Assembly: GCA_009667805.1 (NCBI GenBank)
Contig: CM019068.1
Span: forward strand, 11,326,889-11,390,888
Origin: Leptobrachium leishanense
Lineage: Eukaryota > Chordata > Amphibia > Anura > Megophryidae
Reading direction: 5' to 3'
Length of the DNA: 64,000 bases
Made by a program: the position numbers and the translations under genes. Positions 57,435 through 64,000 of this stretch are shown here, one piece after another. Numbering within the stretch: the first letter of the stretch is position 1; each line of letters begins with the position of its first letter. Under the pieces are notes generated by a model that worked only from the letters and a program-made list of their open reading frames with translations, was not told the DNA's origin and made no database searches.

Positions 57435-60165
57435 GAGGTCTCACTAATGAGGTGAAGGAGGCTGAGAGATTCATTAAAGGTCACCTGGTGAGTGAGAGGT
57501 CTCACTAATGAGGTGAAGGAGGAAGTGAGATTCATTAAAGGTCACCTGGTGTGTGAGAGGTCGCATTAATGAGGTGAAGGAGGCAGTGAGATTAATTAAA
57601 GGTCACTTGGTGTGTGAGGGGGTCTCACTAATGAGGTGAAGGAGGCTGAGAGATTCATTAAAGGTCACCTGGTGTGTGAGGGGGTCTCACTAATGAGGTG
57701 AAGGAGGCTGAGAGATTCATTAAAGGTCACTTGGTGTGTGAGAGGTCTCACTAATGAAGTGAAGGAGGCAGTGAGATTAATTAAAGGTCACCTGGTGAGT
57801 GAGAGGTCTCACTAATGAGGTGAAGGAGGCAGTGAGATTAATTAAAGGTCACCTGGTGAGTGAGAGGTCTCACTAATGTGCCGAAAGACAAGTGAGATTC
57901 ATTAAAGGTCACCTGGTGTGTGAGAGGTCTCACTAATGAGGTGAAGGAGGCAGTGAGATTAATTAAAGGTCACCTGGTGAGTGAGAGGTCTCACTAATGA
58001 GGTGAAGGAGGAAGTGAGATTAATTAAAGATCATCGGGTGTGTGAGAGGTCTCACTAATGTGCCGAAGGGACAAGTGAGATTCATTAAAGGTCACCTGGT
58101 GTGTGAGGGGTCTCACTAACGAGGTGAAGGAGGCAGTGAGATTAATTAAAGGTCACCTGGTGAGTGAGAGGTCTCACTAATGAGGTGAAGGAGGCAGAGA
58201 GATTCATTAAAGGTCACTTGGTGTGTGAGAGGTCTCACTAATATGATGTAGGAGGCAGTGAGATTAATTAAAGATCATCGGGTGTGTGAGAGATCTCACT
58301 AATGTGCCGAAGGGACAAGTGAGATTCATTAAAGGTCACCCGGTGTGTGAGAGATCTCACTAATGAGGTGAAGGAGGAAGTGAGATTCATTAAAGGTCAC
58401 CTGGTGAGTGAGAGGTCTCACTAATGAGGTGAAGGAGGCAGAGAGATTCATTAAAGGTCACTTGGTGTGTGAGAGGTCTCACTAATGAGGAGAAGGAGGC
58501 AGTGAGATTCATTAAAGATCACCGGGTGTGTGAAAGGTCTCCCTAATGTGCTGAAGGGACAAGTGAGATTCATTAAAGGTCACCTGGTGAGTGAGAGGTC
58601 TCACTAATGAGGTGAAGGAGGCAGTGAGATTAATTAAAGGTCACCTGGTGAGTGAGAGGTCTCACTAATGAAGTGAAGGAGGCAGTGAGATTAATTAAAG
58701 GTCACCTGGTGAGTGAGAGGTCTCACTAATGAGGTGAAGGAGGCAGTGAGATTAATTAAAGGTCACCTGGTGAGTGAGAGGTCTCACTAATGTGCTGAAG
58801 GGACAAGTGAGATTAATTAAAGGTCACCTGGTGAGTGAGAGGTCTCACTAATGAGGTGAAGGAGGCAGAGAGATTCATTAAAGGTCACCTGGTGAGTGAG
58901 AGGTCTCACTAATGAGGTGAAGTAGGCAGTGAGATTCATTAAAGGTCACCTGGTGAGTGAGAGGTCTCACTAATGAGGTGAAGGAGGCAGTGAGATTCAT
59001 TAAAGGTCACCTGGTGTGTGAGAGGTCTCACTAATGAAGTGAAGGAGGCAGTGAGATTAATTAAAGGTCACCTGGTGTGTGAGGGGGTCTCACTAATGAG
59101 GTGAAGGAGGCAGAGAGATTCATTAAAGGTCACCTGGTGAGTGAGAGGTCTCACTAATGAGGTGAAGGAGGCAGTGAGATTAATTAAAGGTCACCTGGTG
59201 AGTGAGAGGTCTCACTAATGTGCTGAAGGGACAAGTGAGATTCATTAAAGGTCACCTGGTGAGTGAGAGGTCTCACTAATGAGGTGAAGGAGGCAGAGAG
59301 ATTCATTAAAGGTCACCTGGTGAGTGAGAGGTCTCACTAATGAGGTGAAGGAGGCAGAGAGATTCATTAAAGGTCACCTGGTGAGTGAGAGGTCTCACTA
59401 ATGAGGTGAAGGAGGCAGTGAGATTAATTAAAGGTCACCTGGTGAGTGAGAGGTCTCACTAATGTGCTGAAGGGACAAGTGAGATTCATTAAAGGTCACC
59501 TGGTGAGTGAGAGGTCTCACTAATGAGGTGAAGGAGGCAGAGAGATTCATTAAAGGTCACCTGGTGAGTGAGAGGTCTCACTAATGAGGTGAAGGAGGCA
59601 GTGAGATTAATTAAAGGTCACCTGGTGAGTGAGAGGTCTCACTAATGTGCTGAAGGGACAAGTGAGATTCATTAAAGGTCACCTGGTGAGTGAGAGGTCT
59701 CACTAATGAGGTGAAGGAGGCAGAGAGATTCATTAAAGGTCACCTGGTGAGTGAGAGGTCTCACTAATGAGGTGAAGGAGGCAGAGAGATTCATTAAAGG
59801 TCACCTGGTGAGTGAGAGGTCTCACTAATGAGGTGAAGGAGGCAGTGAGATTCATTAAAGGTCACCTGGTGAGTGAGAGGTCTCACTAATGAGGTGAAGG
59901 AGGCAGTGAGATTCATTAAAGGTCACCTGGTGAGTGAGAGGTCTCACTAATGAAGTGAAGGAGGCAGTGAGATTAATTAAAGGTCACCTGGTGAGTGAGA
60001 GGTCTCACTAATGAGGTGAAGGAGGCAGAGAGATTCATTAAAGGTCATCTGGTGAGTGAGAGGTCTCACTAATGAGGTGAATGAGGCAGTGAGATTAATT
60101 AAAGGTCACCTGGTGAGTGAGAGGTCTCACTAATGAGGTGAATGAGGCAGTGAGATTCACTAAAC
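57435..60165. repeat. 61-bp minisatellite, about 45 copies
   Basis: The unit is GAGGTCTCACTAATGAGGTG, AAGGAGGCAGTGAGATTCAT and TAAAGGTCACCTGGTGAGTGA. A marked variant with AATGTGCTGAAGGGACAAG recurs at multiples of the unit (for example near 59218, 59462 and 59645: 4 and 3 units apart), so blocks of units were amplified together. 61 is not divisible by 3 and no long frame persists. Confidence 0.95.
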
Positions 60166-61388
60166 TAACATTGTCCTGCTCTGGAGGAACCCAGGATAAA
60201 ATACTTTGCATGCCTAAATGTTGGGTAATATGGGTAAAGACACTATTCCCTGCTGAGATCTCACCCGAGCTCTTGCTTTGTGAAAGCAAAAACTTTACTG
60301 TTTTCATATTATTTTAGGCCAATATCAATAACTATTCTGTCTATCGATATTATTTCACTTTTTTTGCCTTTTGTGACTTTATTTTCATGTTCGACCATAA
60401 ACCCTGGGAATAAAGGAATCCTGTGTCTGCTTTTATTTGCGGAATTGGGAGGTGTTTTTTTTGCCCGTCCTTAGGAGTGGATGGGTTAAGCACCGAGACG
60501 CGAGCGCTCAGCACATCTGGCAAAACTCGAATCACCTCATCAAGGAACAGTTTGAATGCCGGGGCACGTTCCCCAAGAACATCAAACATTACAACGACTA
60601 TTGAGGTCTGAGCTGTGTAGGCTACAGTGTCTCGCATTGAGAACTCTACGACGTGGACTGGATCAGGAATTCACACCACCGATGACAGGAAGAGAGCAAC
60701 CTCGACGGAGACGGGATAAATGCAGCAAAAGCTGGCCGTGTTTTCACATTTTTAATGCATGTTATGTCCTATTTAACAGGTTTAATCATTTTACTGTACA
60801 CAGATTCAGGACGAGGCAAAAGAAAATTAATAATAATTAAAACCAGTAAATCTCCAATCCATCCCAGATGGGAAACGTTGTCACGGCTTAATGTGTCCGT
60901 CCAGTTGGGTAATACCCAACGCGCACCCTGTCTTATCTCTTATAAGGCAGGGATACATTATTGTACGTTTATAAAGTATCTTTTTAATGGTTTCATTCCT
61001 CGCCTGAGCGTGTGGAGATGTGAGTACTCGTTCAGTATTAATATTTGATAGGTAAGTTGATTATCAATTACGCTTAATGGAAAATGCAAATGGGCCGTGA
61101 TGTAATAAAGCGATAATGCGATTTACTAAAACACCTCCTGTGGGTAAAACAAAGCGATCAATAGAGATTATTATAGGGACGCTAATTGTCATCAGTGAAA
61201 TGTCCTGTACTGCATGGAGCATGAACACGAGGAATCATCATGGCTTCACGCGGTGATTCATGGCTTCTTATTACCCAATAGAAAGGCAAAGCGATATCTT
61301 TAATTCTTCATATCTGTCCTAACTTAGGAGCAACAGCTCATATTGTGCCCCAGAGCTATCTTTTTTTTCTCCAACATCCGTCTTTGCA
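60166..61388. other. Unique-looking sequence, no gene
   Basis: 60960-61330 is free of visible repeats and includes an ATGCAAAT octamer at 61084. Open frames at 60350-60840 have no domain. Confidence 0.45.
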
Positions 61389-63508
61389 GGGTGTGCGGGT
61401 GTCTTTTTAGGGTCTCCTCCATATATTCATGGTATGCGGGTGTCTTTTTAGGGGCTCCTCCATATATTCAGGGTGTGTGGGTGTCTTTTTAGGGGTTCCT
61501 CCATATATTCAGGGTGTGTGGGTGTCCTTTTAGGGGCTCCTCCATATAGTCAGGGTGTGCGGGTGTCTTTTTAGGGTCTCCTCCATATATTCAGGGTGTG
61601 TGGGTGTCTTTTTAGGGGCTCCTCCATATATTCAGAGTGTATAGGTGTCTTTTTAGGGGTTCCCCCATATATTCAGGGTGTACGGGTGTCTTTTTAGGGT
61701 TTCCCCCATATATTCAGAGTGTGCAGCTGCCTTTTTAGGGGTTCCTCCATATATTCAGGGTGTGTGGGTGTCTTTTTAGGAGTTCCCCCATATATTCAGG
61801 GTGTGCGGGTGTCTTTTTAGGGGCTCCTCCATATATTCAGGGTGTGTGGGTGTATTTTTAGGGGTTCCTCCATATATTCAGGGTGTGCGGGTGTCTTTTT
61901 ATGGTTTCCCCCATATATTCAGAGTGTGCAGCTGCCTTTTTAGGGGTTCCTCCATATATTCAGGGTGTACGGGTGTCTTTTTAGGAGTTCCCCCATATAT
62001 TCAGGGGTGTGGGTGCCTTTTTAGGGTCTCCTCCATATATTCAGGGTGTGTGGGTGTCTTTTTAGGGGCTCCTCCATATATTCAGGGTGTGTGGGTGTCT
62101 TTTAGGGGCTCATCCATATATTCAGGATGTGCGGGTGTCTTTAGGGGCTCCTCCATATAGTCAGGGTGTGCGGGTGTCTTTTTAGGGTCTCCTCCATATA
62201 TTCAGGGTGTGTGGGTGTCTTTTTAGGGGCTCCTCCATATATTCAGAGTGTATAGGTGTCTTTTTAGGGGTTCCCCGATATATTCAGGGTGTACGGGTGT
62301 CTTTTTAGGGTTTCCCCCATATATTCAGAGTGTGCAGCTGCCTTTTTAGGGGTTCCTCCATATATTCAGGGTGTGTGGGTGTCTTTTTAGGAGTTCCCCC
62401 ATATATTCAGGGTGTGCGGGTGTCTTTTTAGGGGCTCCTCCATATATGCAGGGTGTGTGGTGTCTTTTTAGGGGCTCCTCCATATATTCAGGGTGTACGG
62501 GTGTCTTTTTAGGGGTTCCCCCATTTATTCAGGGTGTGCAGGTGTCTTTTTAGGGGCTCTCCATATATTCAGGGTGTACGGGTGTCTTTTTAGGAGTTCC
62601 CCCATATATTCAGGGTGTGTGGGTGCCTTTTTAGGGTCTCCTCCATATATTCAGGGTGTGTGGGTGTCTTTTTAGGGGCTCCTCCATATATTCAGGGTGT
62701 GTGGGTGTCTTTTTAGGGGCTCATCCATATATTCAGGATGTGCGGGTGTCTTTAGGGGCTCCTCCATATAGTCAGGGTGTGTGGGTGTCCTTTTAGGGGC
62801 TCCTCCATATATTCAGGGTGTGTGGGTGTCTTTTTAGGGGCTCCTCCATATATTCTGAGTGTATAGGTGTCTTTTTAGGGGTTCCCCCATTTATTCAGGG
62901 TGTGCGGGTGTCTTTTTAGGGGCTCCTCCATATATTCAGGGTGTGCGGGTGTGTTTTATGGGGCTCCTCCATATATTCAGGGTGTGTGGGTGTCTTTTTA
63001 GGGGCTCCTCCATATATTCAGAGTTTGCAGGTGCCTTTTTAGGGTCTCCTCCATATATTCAGGGTGTACGGGTGTCTTTTTAGGGGTTCCCCGATATATT
63101 CAGGGTGTGCGGGTGTCTTTTTAGGGGTTCCTCCATATATTCAGGGTGTGCGGATGTCTTTTTAGGGGTTCCTCCATATATTCAGGGTGTGCGGGTGTGT
63201 TTTTAGGGGTTCCTCCATATATTCAGGGTGTGCGGGTGTCTTTTTAGGGGCTCCTCCATATATTCAGGGTGTGCGGGTGTGTTTTTAGGGGTTCCTCCAT
63301 ATATTCAGGGTGTGCGGGTGTCTTTTTAGGGGTTCCTCCATATATTCAGGGTGTGCGGGTGTGTTTTTAGGGGTTCCTCCATATATTCAGGGTGTGCGGG
63401 TGTGTTTTTAGGGGTTCCTCCATATATTCAGGGTGTGCGGGTGTCTTTTTAGGGGTTCCTCCATATATTCAGGGTGTGCGGGTGTCTTTTTAGGGGCTCA
63501 CCTCTATT
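61389..63508. repeat. 41-bp minisatellite, about 52 copies, with a 611-bp higher-order unit
   Basis: The unit is GGGTGTGCGGGTGTCTTTTT plus AGGGGCTCCTCCATATATTCA. The variant CATATAGTCA occurs at 61543, 62154 and 62765, exactly 611 bp apart each time. GTGCAGCTGC occurs at 61721 and 62332, also 611 bp apart. The right end (63090-63508) is more uniform, with GGTTCCTCC units. Confidence 0.95.
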
Positions 63509-64000
63509 TTTCTGGCGTTCAGGTGTACAAATAAAAAAACTCTGTGAACTCTAATAAATGCAGTTAAAGTCACTTGCTATAATAAGACGCTTTGCTCTTG
63601 TTCTGGGTAACATTGTTATTGACTCGGGTCAGTCGAGTCGTCTTGTGTTTTGAATAGATGGGAAAGTCTCGGTTTATTAAGGCAATGTGTGATATCTTTA
63701 TTCATGGATATAAAGTAAATGACACGATGGGAAATTAATTAGATGAGGGGTGTTTGTTGATCCAGTATTTTATATTCTTTGTTTTTAATCTTGTGACAGT
63801 ATTTTCTTTTTGTGATCTTCATCCTCTCGGTATTGATTCCACCCTGTTTGTGCGTCAGCGCTCCTCCTCATCTCATGAATGCATGATGGTGATATCTCAG
63901 GTGGGAGAGGTCCCATTCATTAGGGATTTACACATTTCCTTCTTCAATATTTTCCTTTTATTTTCTTTTTTGTTCTGGATAATTATCTTTACTAAATAAT
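63509..64000. other. Unique-looking sequence, no gene
   Basis: No repeat or domain recognised; the final 150 bp are T-rich. A short frame at 63754-63999 runs off the window without recognisable features. Confidence 0.4.

Noticed and set aside
57435..60165. Regular repeats considered as a CRISPR array
   Set aside because: Units are contiguous with no unique spacers, no cas genes are present, and the context is a vertebrate genome.
61801..63083. Frames with GCLFRGSSIYSG repeats
   Set aside because: By-product of the 41-bp array (three units equal 41 codons).

Overview
The window looks like intergenic DNA from a large, repeat-rich vertebrate genome. I infer an amphibian, most likely a frog. 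The reason is the mixture of families: a Tf1/sushi-type chromovirus with a chromodomain, an L2-like LINE with a 2A-like motif, Tc1/mariner and Tigger/pogo transposons, hAT-like elements, many TTAA-flanked (piggyBac-like) and TWA-flanked (PIF/Harbinger-like) MITEs, and long minisatellites. I see no intact host protein-coding gene, no rRNA or tRNA gene, and nothing prokaryotic. The species is not identifiable from this sequence alone.

Layout. 1-8.4 kb: TTAA MITEs, a decayed multi-exon Myb/SANT-like gene on the minus strand (1892-3861), and a 54-bp satellite array (4328-7281). 9.8-18.3 kb: a three-copy repeat of about 215 bp, split by a MITE and by a complete minus-strand Ty3/gypsy chromovirus (10609-18037, target duplication GTTTC). 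A Tigger element (12473-14503) is nested in its pol gene. 19.3-22.0 kb: a hAT-like element. 22.1-24.7 kb: a Tc1 element with long inverted repeats in a 76-bp tandem repeat, itself carrying a solo LTR and a MITE. 24.7-35.9 kb: a second, inverted copy of the hAT-like element, stretched to 11.2 kb by nested insertions and bounded by a perfect 8-bp duplication. The insertions include another hAT end, MITEs, minisatellites and a near full-length L2 LINE, which is itself broken by a Tc1 element that is broken by a MITE.

36-64 kb: candidate LTRs, several MITEs (some nested), tandem arrays with unit sizes of 18, 20, 27, 33, 41, 52, 60 and 61 bp, a GATA microsatellite, four members of a terminal-inverted-repeat family, and stretches of plain unique sequence. 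A few unique stretches have the look of conserved non-coding DNA, but that is only an impression.

Nothing here works together as a pathway. The logic is one of layered transposition. Target duplications and interrupted copies give a relative order of insertion, and several satellite arrays begin at or inside transposon sequence. The strongest mechanistic observation is that the chromovirus primer-binding site is complementary to its own predicted RNA 5' end, as expected for self-primed reverse transcription. Almost every transposon ORF carries one or more single-base frameshifts or a nonsense codon, so all look inactive as assembled.
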